Below are positions 27,755 to 38,282 of a stretch of 64,000 nt of DNA, in pieces (the first letter of the stretch is position 1; each line of letters starts with the position of its first letter). The notes below the pieces were generated by a model. The model saw nothing but the letters and a program-made list of their open reading frames with translations, ran no database searches and had not been told where the DNA came from. The position numbers and the translations under genes are program-made. Origin of the DNA: UBA4732 sp963823075 (lineage in GTDB: Bacteria > Planctomycetota > Planctomycetia > Gemmatales > Gemmataceae); contig CAWGKE010000023.1 in the NCBI GenBank assembly GCA_963823075.1, forward strand, positions 2,046,001-2,110,000. The letters are read 5' to 3'.

Positions 27755-28005
27755 TCCGTCAATCTTCATTCGACAGGCAGCCGCATTCGCCAGAATGCGG
27801 GTGCGGCGGTGAAATCCCCGCATTCTGGCGAATGCGGCTACGAACGAACCCGTCAAATGACGTTGGACGGACCAATAGCGCTCCGTCAATCTTCACTTGA
27901 CAGGTAGCCGCATTCGCCAGAATGCGGGTGCGGCGGTGAAATCCCCGCATTCTGGCGAATGCGGCTACGAACGAACCCGTCAAATGACGTTGGACGGACC
28001 AATAG
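27755..28005. repeat. two tandem copies of a dispersed palindromic element (family A)
   Basis: Two 124-bp copies (27755-27878 and 27882-28005; 127-bp period) are nearly identical. Each has inverted arms built on AGCCGCATTCGCCAGAATG (27779-27801 with 27817-27839, and 27905-27928 with 27944-27967) around a 15-nt loop. A third copy of the arms is at 38283-38356. The surrounding 27713-28254 holds no gene that I can support. Confidence 0.9.
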
Positions 28006-28254
28006 ATTGTTTCTGGCCGTTTTTGCGGCTGGCCAGCGGGCGCCCGCTTTTGCGGCCCTTCGGCGACCCGTTTCCTTTCCCGCGAGATGCGAGGCCGCGA
28101 AAGTATGGCACCCGCGCGGGAGAAGTACGATTGCCCCTTCTCTTCTCTGACGCCCACGGACGGCGCACCGGGCCGGCGTTCAGATCGCCGGCGCCGTTCT
28201 GGTTGCGCACTTCCGGCCGGCGGCGAGGCGGCGGCGCCTGCGGGAAACAGGTCT

Positions 28255-31200
28255 TCAAGCCGGTGCGTCCAGCACCTCGCGGATTTTTTTGGACAGAACC
28301 GCTGGCGAATGCGGCTTCTGCAAGAAGTTGACGTTCGCCTGTAAGACGCCGTGCCGCACCACGGCGTCGTCCGTGTAGCCGGACAGGAACAGCACCTTCA
28401 GGCCGGGTCGCAGGACGGTCAGCCTCTCGGCCAGTTCTCGCCCCCCCATGCCCGGCATGACGACGTCGGTCATCAGCAAGTGGATCGGCCCCTCGTGCCG
28501 TTCGGCGGCCCGCAAAGCCTCGACGCCGTCTGCCGCCTCCAACACTGAATAACCCTTGCCTTGCAGGATGATGCGGTTGAGCAGCCGAACCGCCTCCTCG
28601 TCTTCCACCACCAGCACCGTCTCATTGCCCCGGGGCGCCGGCGCGACGACGGCGGGCGCTTCGTCCTCTGGCGCCGTCTCCTTGACTCGCGGCAGGTATA
28701 TTTTGAAGGACGTGCCGACCCCCGGCTCGCTGTAGACCGCGATATGGCCGCCGCTTTGCCGGACCACGCCGTGGACCACCGCCAGCCCCAGCCCGGTCCC
28801 CTTGCCGACGCCCTTGGTCGTGAAGAACGGCTCGAAGATGCGGGACTTCAATTCCGGCGTCATGCCGCAGCCGGTGTCGCTCAGCGCCAGTTGGACGTGA
28901 GGGCCGGGCCGACCTTCCGCGTTGAGGCCGGCGTACCCTTCGTCCAGTTCGACGTCGCGGGTCTCGATGGTCAGCTTCCCCCCCTGCGGCATGGCGTCCC
29001 GTGCGTTTACCGCCAGGTTCATCACGACCTGCTCCACTTGCCCGACATCCGCACGGACGCACCCCAGGCCCTCTTGGAGGCGCACGTCCAGGTCGATGTC
29101 CTCGCCGATGAGCCGTCGCAACATCTTCTCCAACTCGCGGACGACCGCGTTCAGGTCCAGGATACGGGGGGCAAGAACCTGCTGGCGGCTGAAGGCCAGG
29201 AGCTGGCGCGTCAGGCCGGCCGCCCGTTCCCCCGCCTTGACCATCTGGGACACCATCTCGCGGATTGGAGCTTCGGCCGGTAGGGAAGCGAGGATCATGT
29301 CGCCGTAGCCCGTGATGACCTGAAGCAGGTTGTTGAAGTCATGAGCGACGCCGCCGGCCAGGTGCCCGACCGCCTCCATCTTCTGCGCCAGGCGGAACTG
29401 CTCCTCCAGCTTGCGCTGCTCGGTCATATCCCTGCTGACGCCGACCAGTCCCATGATCGCACCCGCGCGGTCGCGCAGGGGGACCTTGATGGACAGGCGC
29501 CACTGGCGATTGCCTGCGGCGTCCACACAAGGCTCCTCCCGATTGATTACGGACTGCCCGCGAAGGACTGCGAGATCGTCCGCGTGGTAAAGGTCGGCCA
29601 GCTCGCGCGGGTAGAGGTCGAAGACGGTCTTGCCAGCGAGTTCCTCTTCGCGCGTGCAGCCCACCAGCAGGCGCGCCGCCGTGTTGGATACGACAAAGCG
29701 CCCCGCGGCGTCTTTTGTGAAGACGACGTCGGGCAGCGCGTCGATGAGCGTCCTCAGCAGGTTGCGCTCGGCCGCCAACGCCGTCTCTGCTTTTTTGCGA
29801 TCCGTTATATCGCTTGAAATGCCGATGACGCCGAGGATGCCGCCCTGCTCGTCCCGGTAAGGGCGCCTTGGTGGCCAGGTAGGTGCGCGTCACGCCGGCG
29901 GCGGTCAGCACTTCCTCTTCCGTCTCCGCCTGGCCTGACTCCATGACCCGGCGGTCCCGCTCCATCACCACGCGGGCGCCGGCCGCGTCGAACAGCTCGG
30001 TGTCGTCCTTGCCCAGCACTTCCGCCACCGACTTGCCCACGAACCGAGCCGCCGCCGGATTGAACAGCAGATAGCGGCCCTGACGGTCCTTGACGAACAC
30101 GGCGTCGGGCGTCCCGTCCGCCACCGCCCGCAGCAGGTTGGACGTCCGGCGCTGCTCCGCTTCCACCCGCCGCCGCTCCGTAACGTCGTGCAGCGTCAGG
30201 ACGGCCAGATCAACGCCGCCGCCCGGTCCTCGCACGGGCGCCCCGCTGTACCGGATGATTAGGTCCTTCCCGGCGTCGAGGCGGCGGACGTGGAGTTCCT
30301 CGTCCACGACCGTTTCCCCCCGCAGCACCCTTGAGATCGGCCACTCCGAGTAGGGCAGCGGCGGTTCTTCCGGCCGCGACATGACGAAGGCTTTGGGGAA
30401 CTCCGAGCGGAGGCGCCGGACCTCCTCCAGGCTGCCGTAACCATACAGCCTCATCACGGCCGGGTTGCAGTCCACCACGTCGCCGCGCGCGTCGGTGGTC
30501 ATCAGCCCGTCGATCAGGCTGGAGACCACGGCGCGCAGCCGGGCCAGGCCCCGCTCGGCCTCGGCCCGGGCCGCCACCAGCTCCTCGTCGGCCTTTTTGC
30601 GGGACGAAATGTCGCGGGCGATTTTCGAGGCCGCGACGATCCGCCCGGCGGCGTCCCGGACGGGCGACACGCTCAACGACACCTCCACCCGCGAGCCGTC
30701 CTTCCGAATCGCGCACCGTCTCGTGGTGCGTAACTCGCTCCCCCCGGCTCACTCGGCCCAGGATGTCCGGCATCTCGTCCGGCGTCTCGGGCGCGGCCAG
30801 GATGGCGAGGGGACGGCCCCGCACCTCCTCGGCCGTGTAGCCGAACAGCCGCTCCGCCCCGGCGTTCCAACTGATGATGACGCCGTCGAGGTTCTCGCCG
30901 ACGATGGCGTCCTCGGACGACTCGACGATGGCGGCCAAAAAGGAGCGGTCCTGATCGGCGCCGCGCCGCGCCAGGTCGATTCGGTGCAGGGACCGCGCGT
31001 TCCAGTACACGAGCGCTGTGCAGGCCGCGATTTCGACCAGCACCATGAGCGCGGTGCCGAACCTCCGGTCGTATAGGCCCTCGTCCTGGCCGGCCAAGCG
31101 CAACCAGCCCAGGACGAACAGGAAGACGACCAAGGTGGGGAGCAGGCGTCGCGCCATGTGGCCGCCGGCCGTGTCCGCCAGGGCGAGTGCCGCCATCCCC

Positions 31201-31841
31201 CGATCGGTGCGGGCGGTCAGGACGCCGAGGCTGAGCGCGAAAAACGCCACGGCGGTGTGCAGCGCCACGGAAGCGTAGGGGCCGACCTTGTAGAGCGAAC
31301 TGACCCCGTAGACGTAGCCGACCAGGGCCAGCAAGGCCAGGAAGGCGGCGCACGCGGCCAGAATCTCGCTCGGACGCAGACGCCACCGGGCCGAGCGGTC
31401 CAGCAGCAGGAGCGCCAGGCCGAGGAGGAGAAAACACACGGCCGTGATCTGCGACATCCGGCCGGGGCTCGACGTCCCGACGCTATCGGGCGCGTCGCGG
31501 CAGAGAATCTGGTCGATGCCCAGGTCGAGGCCGACCGCGTATTCCACCAGGGTGAGCATACCGATCAGGGCGACGGCGGCGGCCAGGATCGTTCCGAGAT
31601 GGCTGCGCCATTGACGGGGTCGTTCCGTCCGCCGCAGCCAGAGGGACAGGCCGGCCAGGAGGAACGCCGACGCCGTATTCACCTTCATCGTGGCCAGGCC
31701 GGGGAGGACGCTCTTGAGAGGGGGAACGTCGAGGATCCAGCCGGCAAGGACGACGAGGCCGGTCAGGGAGACGCCGGCTGCGGCGCCGGCGGTGATGACT
31801 CGGAAGAGCGCAAGGGGAAGTGGAAGTGCGGCGATCTTCAT
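28255..31841 (-). CDS. membrane PAS hybrid histidine kinase with receiver domain, two apparent frameshifts
   Basis: ATG 31841 opens a protein of about 1195 residues. The first 270 residues hold about eight membrane helices. Four PAS domains follow, the first around SSEDAIVGENLDGVIISWNA and the last around LIDALPDVVFTKDAAGRFVV. Then come HisKA with phospho-acceptor His in GGVAHDFNNLL, an HATPase domain (LSDTGCGMTPELKS, GTGLGLAVVHGVV), and a C-terminal receiver with Asp in LMTDVVMPGMGG. An extra G near 30713 and an extra T near 29868 must be removed to join the parts. It senses a signal through PAS domains and phosphorylates its own receiver. No partner response regulator is adjacent. Confidence 0.9.
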
Positions 31842-32674
31842 GGGCAAACCTCGGCGGCCGGCGTCGGGCCTGGAGTCTGGCCGCGCGGCCGGGAAAGGCG
31901 GCGAACATCGCATCGTTGAGCGGCTGGTTTTAAGAAACGCTGACGGCATTCTACCACGGTCCTCCGGTCAAAACTACAACGCCGGCCAAACCGATAAACA
32001 CTGCGGCGCCACACGCGACGGCGCCGGCCGTCAACCACGCCCGCGCCAGGGAAGAGAAGAGGACATCGCAGATTAGCTTTCGCCGAGATCCACAATGAGC
32101 ACCGGCCCGGCGGCGCGTGCGCCCGACTTCCTCGGCCGGCCGCGCGGACGCAAACGGGCCTCCAGACTGAGGCGCGCCGCGGTCACTGAACCCGGCAAGG
32201 GGAGCGTCGCCTGAAATCGGCGGAGGCGGATCGCCAGCGCCCATCGGCCCTCATTCGCACCCATTTCCCCTCCCCTTTCATCTGCCCAGACGCCCCCTCC
32301 GCGTGGTACACTCGGCGTCGCCCCGCGTCCCCGGAAGGTCGAGGTGTACCGTGTCGCCGCATCGACCCGTCGATCGGAGTCGGGCGAGCCGCCGGGTTCA
32401 TCCCGGCGGTCTTCGCCCCAACGGCGGGGATGAACCCCGCCGCTCGCCCTTCATCGTCGCCCAACGGCAGCCATTGTTCGGGGGGACGCGGACCCTTGGC
32501 GCAATGGCGCAAGCCCTCATAATTGTTATGTGCCAAGGACTTACGGTGCGCCAAGGGTTCAGCCGCTTGGCGCGCGGTTTGGCGCAGGCGCCGGGAGCGC
32601 GGAACCGCGGAAAAGGCCGTCTGCTTAGAATCGAACGCCGTCGGCCGTCGCCGTCCGAGCCGTCGGCCTGCCGC
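31842..32674. other. intergenic region with a palindromic repeat
   Basis: 833 nt between the kinase start and the DUF1549 gene end. It contains the double-hairpin repeat of family B (32382-32449). A 39-codon frame at 32095-32214 (plus strand, basic product) is too weak to call. The stretch around 32500-32540 is comparatively AT-rich. No RNA gene was recognised. Confidence 0.6.
32382..32449. repeat. double-hairpin palindromic element (family B)
   Basis: The element is bounded by GGGCGAG and its inverse GCTCGCCC. Inside lie two hairpins, CCGCCGGG-TTCAT-CCCGGCGG and CGGCGGGG-ATGAA-CCCCGCCG, separated by TCTTCGCCCCAA. A second copy is at 37128-37195. Confidence 0.85.
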
Positions 32675-34930
32675 CTACGGCACGTACAAGAACTCATTCC
32701 GGTTGAGCATCGCCAGGCAGAAGTCGGCCAGCGCCGCGGCCGCGGCCGGATCGACGCCGACCGGCGTATCCGGCGGCACGCCGACCGGCAGGCGGTCGCG
32801 CAGCCGGGCGCGCAGCAATTCCGTTTGCGCCGCCAGGAAGTCGAGCGCCGTCCGCCGCTCCCCGGCGCACGGCGGCCGGCCCAGCGCCAGCCGGTAGGCC
32901 CGGTCCACGCGGGCGGCGTCGTCCGGCCCGGCCTCGCGCAGCAGCCGGGACGCGAACGCCTTGCTCTGCTCGTGCAGGAACGGCCCGTTCAACAGGACGA
33001 GCGCCTGCGGGGCGAACGTGCTGACCGCCCGCACCGGGCACGGCGACAGCGTATCGGGCTGGTCGAACACCTCCAAAAGCGGGAGATGAAGGTTGCGTTT
33101 CGAGAAGAGGTAGAGGCTGCGGCGCGTGTGCTGGCGCGGGTCGGGCGTGACGAGCCACAGGCCGTCCGGCTCGCCCTCGCTGAAGAGGCGGTCGTAGACC
33201 TCCGGCTCCAGCGGCGTCTTGACCATCGGCCCGCCGACGGCCGGGTTGAGCGTGCCGGCCGTCGCCAGCACGCCGTCGCGCAGCGTCTCGGCGTCGAGCC
33301 GGCGGCGGTTCATGCGCCAAAGCAGATGGTTCTCCGGGTCGATGCGCTTGCCGTCGGCGTCGGCCGGGCGCGAGTCCTGGCGGTACGTGTTGCTCAGCAC
33401 CATGAGCCGGTGGACGTGCTTGAGCGACCAGCCGTTTTCGACCAGCTCGACGGCCAGCCAGTCGAGCAATTCGGGGTGGGTCGGCGGTTCGCCGTGGGCG
33501 CCGAAGTCGTCGGGCGTGGCGACGATGCCGCGGCCGAAATGATGCTCCCAGAGCCGGTTGACGATGACGCGAGCGGTCAGCGGCTGGTCGGGCCGGGTGA
33601 GCCACTTGGCCAGGTCGAGGCGGCTGAGCGTGGCGCCAGGCGAGCCGGGGGCGTCAGCCCCCGGATTGGTCAGCGCGCTCGGAAACCCCGGTTCGACGCG
33701 GGCGCCCTTCTGGCTGAGACTGCCGCGCTTGAGGACGTCGGCGAACCGCGGCGATCCGTCCTCGGTGATGGTCCACGCCTGCGCCGGCGGCGCCGGCCGC
33801 TGCGCCTCCAGGGCGTTGGCCTGCCGCCGCAGATCGGCGCGCTTCTCGCGGTCGGCCGGCGGCAGGGCAGCGACGATCTCGTCCCACGTCACCTTGACGA
33901 GGACGTCGGCCTGTTCCGCGAGCTTCTTCTGTTCCGGCGTGCGCTTGGCCGCGTCCACAGCCAGGGCGTCGCGGTAGGGCGCTTCGAGCTTCGCCTTCTT
34001 GGCCTCGCGCAGCCGATCGCGGACGGGCGCCTCGATGTCGGCCGCCTGCTTGCGGAGCGGGGCGATCTTCGCGTTCAGCTCTTCGTTAAGACGCTGATTC
34101 TCGTCGCGCTCGGCCGGCGTGGAGAGGTCGATTTCCTTGGGCTGCGCGGCGCTGAAAAAGGCCTGGAGGCGGTAGTAATCGGCCGTGGGGATGGGGTCGA
34201 ACTTGTGATCGTGGCAGCGGGCGCAGCCGATGGTGAGGCCCAGGAAGGCGGCGCCGACGCCGTTGGTCATCTCGGTGAGCAATTCCTGCCGCAGCACGGC
34301 CTGGTCCACGTTGCCGCTGGTCTGGTGGACCGGGCCACAGCGGTTGAAGCCGGCCGCGATCAGGTACTCCGCCGCTTCCGGCGAGCGGGGGACGTCAGCC
34401 CCCTGATTCATCAAATCGCCGGCCAGCTGTTCGGTGACGAAACGGTCGTAGGGCATGTCGTCGTTGAACGCCTTGACGACGTAATCGCGGTAGCGCCAGG
34501 CGTTGGGCCGTTCGCCGTCGGCCTCGTAGCCGTTGGACTCGGCGTAGCGGGCCACGTCGAGCCAGTGCTGGGCCTGGCGTTCGCCGAAGTGCGGCGAGGC
34601 GAGGAGGCGGTCCACGACGCGCTCGTAGGCGTCGGGCTTGTCGTCGGCAAGGAAGTCGTCGAGTTCCTTGGGCGTGGGCGGCAGGCCGATGAGGTCGTAG
34701 GTGACGCGGCGGAGGAGGGCGATTTTGGAGGCCGGCGGCGACGGCTTGAGGCCGGCCTTGTCGAGGCGAGCGAGGATGAAGGCGTCGATGGGGTTTCGGA
34801 CCCATATCGGATCGCTGACGTGCGGCGGATCGGCGCGACGAGGCTCGCGGAAGGCCCAGGGGGCCGGCGTGGCCGGCCCCGCGGCGCACAGCAGCGGCAG
34901 GAGCAGGGCCGGCAGCAGGCGGCGACGCAT
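32675..34930 (-). CDS. DUF1549/DUF1553 (PSCyt2-PSD1) secreted protein
   Basis: This is a typical planctomycete protein of 751 residues. ATG 34930 gives a signal peptide (MRRRLLPALLLPLLCAAG). The DUF1549 domain follows with NPIDAFILARLDKAGLKPSP, LRRVTYDLIGLPPTPKE and HWLDVARYAESNGYEADGER. A middle region contains CARCHDHKFDPI. The DUF1553 domain follows with LDLAKWLTRPDQPLTARVIV and RLWEHHFGRGIVATPDDFG. These proteins often pair with a DUF1501 sulfatase-like gene, which is not in this window. The function is unknown; extracytoplasmic polymer metabolism is the usual inference. The frame is intact. Confidence 0.93.
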   Translation of the reverse strand: MRRRLLPALLLPLLCAAGPATPAPWAFREPRRADPPHVSDPIWVRNPIDAFILARLDKAGLKPSPPASKIALLRRVTYDLIGLPPTPKELDDFLADDKPDAYERVVDRLLASPHFGERQAQHWLDVARYAESNGYEADGERPNAWRYRDYVVKAFNDDMPYDRFVTEQLAGDLMNQGADVPRSPEAAEYLIAAGFNRCGPVHQTSGNVDQAVLRQELLTEMTNGVGAAFLGLTIGCARCHDHKFDPIPTADYYRLQAFFSAAQPKEIDLSTPAERDENQRLNEELNAKIAPLRKQAADIEAPVRDRLREAKKAKLEAPYRDALAVDAAKRTPEQKKLAEQADVLVKVTWDEIVAALPPADREKRADLRRQANALEAQRPAPPAQAWTITEDGSPRFADVLKRGSLSQKGARVEPGFPSALTNPGADAPGSPGATLSRLDLAKWLTRPDQPLTARVIVNRLWEHHFGRGIVATPDDFGAHGEPPTHPELLDWLAVELVENGWSLKHVHRLMVLSNTYRQDSRPADADGKRIDPENHLLWRMNRRRLDAETLRDGVLATAGTLNPAVGGPMVKTPLEPEVYDRLFSEGEPDGLWLVTPDPRQHTRRSLYLFSKRNLHLPLLEVFDQPDTLSPCPVRAVSTFAPQALVLLNGPFLHEQSKAFASRLLREAGPDDAARVDRAYRLALGRPPCAGERRTALDFLAAQTELLRARLRDRLPVGVPPDTPVGVDPAAAAALADFCLAMLNRNEFLYVP

Positions 34931-35081
34931 GGGAGGGCCTCCGGGAAGCGACGCGGACGATTCCCTGATATTGTCGCGGATCAGGCGCGGCCGAGCAAGG
35001 AGTTCCTGCGGAGGGGAGCGTTCGCCGTTCCCCGCATCTGCATCCAATGGCCGCCTGTGGCAGAACAGGCGACCCGGCCCT

Positions 35082-35735
35082 CTAACGCCCGGCGAGCGCG
35101 CCCGAGGAAACCAGGATCCAAAAGATGGTCGCATCCGCGCAGACATGACATGCCATTGACAGTACCAGGCCGCCGCTCCGCCAGCGCAGCAGCCCCAGAC
35201 CGACCCCGTAGGCGCCCGCCAGGACCGCCCCCATCGGGCCGGACGGATAGCCGTTCCAGTGCATTAGACCGAAGAACACGGACGTTGCCAAAACCGCCGC
35301 GGCCCCGCCCCACTCCGCCGCGACGGCGTCGTACAGCAACCAGCGACAGAGCAGTTCTTCCAGCACCGCGTTCACCGCGCTGAAGCACACGCCGGCGACC
35401 AACGGGTAGCGGAACACGACCGCGGGCAGGTGAGAGGCCAGGGAGTTCACGTCCGGGTGGAACGCCGCCTGGTAGCCGAGCAAAACGGCCGAGGCGACGG
35501 CGCTCAGGGCGACCGCACCCACGATTCCAACCCGGTCGATCCGGCCGGGCGGAAGTCTTGGCATCGTCCGTCGCAGCGGCGGCGTGAGGAGAACCACAAC
35601 CAGATAGCCGGCCAGTGGAACGAGGAAGTACAGGGGCCACAGCAGAAGCGGCAGGAAAACGGTGACGCAAAAGGCGAGCAGCAAGACGCCGCCGTGGACG
35701 GCCGGCCAACTGATCTGCGGTGGTCCCTTGGTCAT
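35082..35735 (-). CDS. CPBP-family intramembrane metalloprotease (Abi/Rce1-like)
   Basis: The 217-residue protein has about six membrane helices. The CPBP motifs are in order: Glu-Glu in AVLEELLCRWLLYD (motif 1, EExxxR form), FFGLMHW (motif 2, FxxxH), and SMACHVCADA (motif 4 histidine). This fits a membrane-embedded glutamic/metal-type CAAX-like protease. It stands alone between the DUF1549 gene and the PurA paralogue, on the same strand as both. CPBP proteins serve in peptide processing or immunity; the substrate cannot be told from the sequence. Confidence 0.88.
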   Translation of the reverse strand: MTKGPPQISWPAVHGGVLLLAFCVTVFLPLLLWPLYFLVPLAGYLVVVLLTPPLRRTMPRLPPGRIDRVGIVGAVALSAVASAVLLGYQAAFHPDVNSLASHLPAVVFRYPLVAGVCFSAVNAVLEELLCRWLLYDAVAAEWGGAAAVLATSVFFGLMHWNGYPSGPMGAVLAGAYGVGLGLLRWRSGGLVLSMACHVCADATIFWILVSSGALAGR

Positions 35736-35813
35736 CCCATCACCGGATGGAAGTCGGGAGAACGGCGACCGTTCATTCTACCCGTCGAAATAGGAACGGA
35801 CGCGGCTTTTCTA

Positions 35814-37112
35814 TCACGCGCTTAACTCTTCATGTCGCTTACGGAACCGCACCTCGCCGAGCCGCCGCTCCTCGTGCGTCGGCCCGAACCCTGTCAGCAC
35901 CACCGGCGCGATCTCGCCCAGCCGCCGCACGACCTCGTCGCGGCCGGCCGGCGTCAGGATCGGTTCCGCCCGTCGCAGCTCGTCCGTCAGCCGGCTTTGC
36001 CACGACAGATCGGGCGCCTCGGCCGGCGCCAGCGTCGCGTTGCGGTAGCCGTCGCAAATCGAAAAGCCTTCATCCGCGATCTGATCCAGGTGATTCACGA
36101 CGAGGCCGTCCAGCAAACCGACGGCGGCGGCGTAGCGCAGCAGCGGCAGGTCCAGCCAGCCGCAACGCATGTTTCCCTGCCACGGGTTCCACGGGTTGCC
36201 GGGGTCGCGCAGCCGCTCCGTCAGCTCCGGCGAGAATGTCGGCAACGGCCCCTCGCCGTGGCGCGTGGTGTAGGCCCGCGTCACGCCCAGCACCGAAACC
36301 GCCTCCACGCCCATCTCCTCCACCAGCTCCCAGGCGTGGTGCGTCGTCACCGTGCTCCAGGTGGTGTGCGGATGAAAGCCGCGGTACTCGTCGAGCAGGA
36401 CGCCCTGCGCCCCCTCGAAGATCGCGGTTGTGTACGCGGGGATTCCGTCGGAGATTGCGACTCCCTGGCGGATCGCCTCGCTCAGCTCGCGGGACTCGTC
36501 CGCGGCGTTCCGGTTCCAGAGGTCGAATTCCCCGAGGGATTCCGCGGGGACGCGGGCGATCAAGTCCTGCACTTCCAGCAGCATTCGCTGACGCAACAGC
36601 TCCAGTTTATCGCGGAGGACGCAGCGGTCGGCGAGGTCGGCCGCGAAGACGGCGTCGCGGCCGTGCTGCAACCAGTAGCGGCGGGCCTCGCCGACGCCCT
36701 GGCCGCAGGAGCCGTGCCGATCCGCGCCGCGCGACAGCTCGCGCAGCCGGTTCAGCGCCTGGTGCCACGCCGTTGTCACCAGACAGCCCGGATGGAGCGT
36801 GAGCAGGGCGGTCGGATCGGGGACGCCAAGCTCCGCAAGGTGTTCGGCCTCCCGCAGCATGGCGGGCGGGTCGATGACGACGTTCGGGCCGAGGCAGGTG
36901 CGCACCCGGCCGGGGTCGGCCAGCGTGCCCGCGCCGAACTGCGAAAAGGTGTGGCGGCGGCCGTCGGGCAGCTGAACGTTGTGGCCGGCCTGGCAGCCGC
37001 CGCAGTAGCGCACCACCAGCTCGGCGTCATAGGCGCGGGTCAGGAAATCGACGACGGCGCCCTTGCCCTCGTCGCCGAAACCCAGGCCCACCGTGAGGAT
37101 GGCTCGCTTCAT
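35814..37112 (-). CDS. divergent adenylosuccinate synthetase (PurA) paralogue
   Basis: The 432-residue protein has the PurA N-terminus LTVGLGFGDEGKGAVVDFL with the catalytic Asp and the GTP loop. CQAGHNVQLPDG takes the place of the usual NAGHTV, with the catalytic His. FEGAQGVLLDEYRGFHPHTT matches the IMP/GTP region. The usual TGRGIGPAYEDK block is replaced by HGSCGQGVGEARRYWLQ, and other blocks are reshaped. PurA joins IMP and aspartate in AMP synthesis; this copy may act on another purine substrate, as PurZ does in phage. It follows a vWA gene on the same strand with an 81-bp gap holding repeat B, suggesting a functional pair. It is not the expected housekeeping form. Confidence 0.8.
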   Translation of the reverse strand: MKRAILTVGLGFGDEGKGAVVDFLTRAYDAELVVRYCGGCQAGHNVQLPDGRRHTFSQFGAGTLADPGRVRTCLGPNVVIDPPAMLREAEHLAELGVPDPTALLTLHPGCLVTTAWHQALNRLRELSRGADRHGSCGQGVGEARRYWLQHGRDAVFAADLADRCVLRDKLELLRQRMLLEVQDLIARVPAESLGEFDLWNRNAADESRELSEAIRQGVAISDGIPAYTTAIFEGAQGVLLDEYRGFHPHTTWSTVTTHHAWELVEEMGVEAVSVLGVTRAYTTRHGEGPLPTFSPELTERLRDPGNPWNPWQGNMRCGWLDLPLLRYAAAVGLLDGLVVNHLDQIADEGFSICDGYRNATLAPAEAPDLSWQSRLTDELRRAEPILTPAGRDEVVRRLGEIAPVVLTGFGPTHEERRLGEVRFRKRHEELSA

Positions 37113-37127
37113 GACGGATCACCCATT

Positions 37128-37195
37128 GGGCGAGCCGCCGGGTTTATCCCGGCGGGTTTCGCCCCAACGGCGGGGACAAGCCCCGCCGCTCGCCT
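37128..37195. repeat. double-hairpin palindromic element (family B), second copy
   Basis: Same layout as 32382-32449: GGGCGAG, hairpin CCGCCGGG-TTTAT-CCCGGCGG, a linker and hairpin CGGCGGGG-ACAAG-CCCCGCCG, then GCTCGCC. It fills the gap between the vWA stop and the PurA-like start. Confidence 0.85.
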
Positions 37196-38108
37196 AGGAA
37201 CGCAGGTCCAGCGCCCGCCACACCGCCTGGGCCACGCCCGCTGACGTGCCGGCCTCCTGGAGGTCGTCGGCCAGGTCCGCCACGTCCACGCGGCCCTCGG
37301 CCACGCCGATCGTCGCTGCGATCAGCTCGCAGACGCCGGCCGGGTCCTCCAGACGCAGCACGTTCTGGCCCAGCAGCTCCCCCCAGCGGCCATGCACCGC
37401 CTCGTTGTTCCAGTGGGCCGTCATCCGCGGCAGGACGTAATAAACGTCGTAGCGCCGTCGCAATTCCGTCACCAGCGCCTCCACCGGAAGGTCGTGTTGC
37501 AGCCGGTCGCCGATGCGCCGCTCCACCTCCTTGCGCTTCACCCGCGGGTACGGAATCTCGTCGCCGATCAGGAACAGGTAGCCGCGCCGGCCGCGCTTCT
37601 CCCAGCAGTCGATGGCCGTGTGCCGGGCCATGAAGTACATCGCCAGCTCATACGACTCCGTGATGTGACCGCCGCCGCCGCCCTCCAGGAACAGCCGGCC
37701 CAGGTCTTCGTCGATCTCGACGCCCGACTCGAACTGGCCGATTTGCAGCGGCGCCGCGTCGCAGGTCGCATCGCCGATCGCCCCGATCAGCACCTGCGGA
37801 TGGTCCAGGTAGCGGCCGTCGATCAGCAGGTTCATCAGCCGCGGCAGATTCGCCTGCAAGATGCGCGGCACGGTCTGCATGGAGCCGGTAACGTCGAACA
37901 GCACCGCCACGGAACGGCTCTCGGGGTGGACGTCGCTGTCCCGCGACTCGCGGAGCCTCACACGCAGCGGATCCATTTTCTCGTGGACGCCGCGCTCGAC
38001 CTCGCCCTGACGAACGGCGGCGTCATGCTCGAAGGCGTCCCGGCCGGTGCGGGCGCGGTGACGCGCCCGGTCCCGATACTGATCGTTCGACCATCGTGTG
38101 CTGCCCAT
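37194..38108 (-). CDS. von Willebrand factor A domain protein
   Basis: The 304-residue protein has a vWA domain from about residue 66. The metal-ion site begins SVAVLFDVTGSMQTVP, a DxTGS variant of DxSxS. It continues with VLIGAIGDATCD and with YLFLIGDEIPYPRVKRKE, where a late Asp can complete the site. The segment GGGGGHITESYELAMYFM lies between them. There is no signal peptide, so it is cytoplasmic. The N-terminal 60 residues are charged. It is upstream of the PurA paralogue on the same strand. Cytoplasmic vWA proteins often act as assembly or chaperone partners of ATPases or of conflict-type systems; here the partner is unknown. Confidence 0.85.
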   Translation of the reverse strand: MGSTRWSNDQYRDRARHRARTGRDAFEHDAAVRQGEVERGVHEKMDPLRVRLRESRDSDVHPESRSVAVLFDVTGSMQTVPRILQANLPRLMNLLIDGRYLDHPQVLIGAIGDATCDAAPLQIGQFESGVEIDEDLGRLFLEGGGGGHITESYELAMYFMARHTAIDCWEKRGRRGYLFLIGDEIPYPRVKRKEVERRIGDRLQHDLPVEALVTELRRRYDVYYVLPRMTAHWNNEAVHGRWGELLGQNVLRLEDPAGVCELIAATIGVAEGRVDVADLADDLQEAGTSAGVAQAVWRALDLRS

Positions 38109-38282
38109 GTCGGCCTCCTCGGAAAGGCGAAAGGAGAATGCGTCACTCTGACACTTATATTACGCGCCTCTTTGCGTCAAGTCAACACGATGGGAGAAGT
38201 ATTTGCTCCGCGCCGCCGTGGCGGATAAGTTGATCGTTCAGCCGCTGCGAAGAGCGGCTAAGGCGAGGGGCGGGAAATGCCT

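Noticed and set aside
32095..32214. 39-codon plus-strand frame with a basic product
   Set aside because: No ribosome-binding site, no homology signal and no conserved neighbour; length is expected by chance.
32303..35383. Open frame of 1026 codons on the plus strand
   Set aside because: It is the antisense shadow of the DUF1549/DUF1553 gene, which has clear domain motifs.
35814..37112. Calling the gene purA
   Set aside because: Several hallmark blocks of housekeeping PurA are altered, so the symbol would overstate the evidence.
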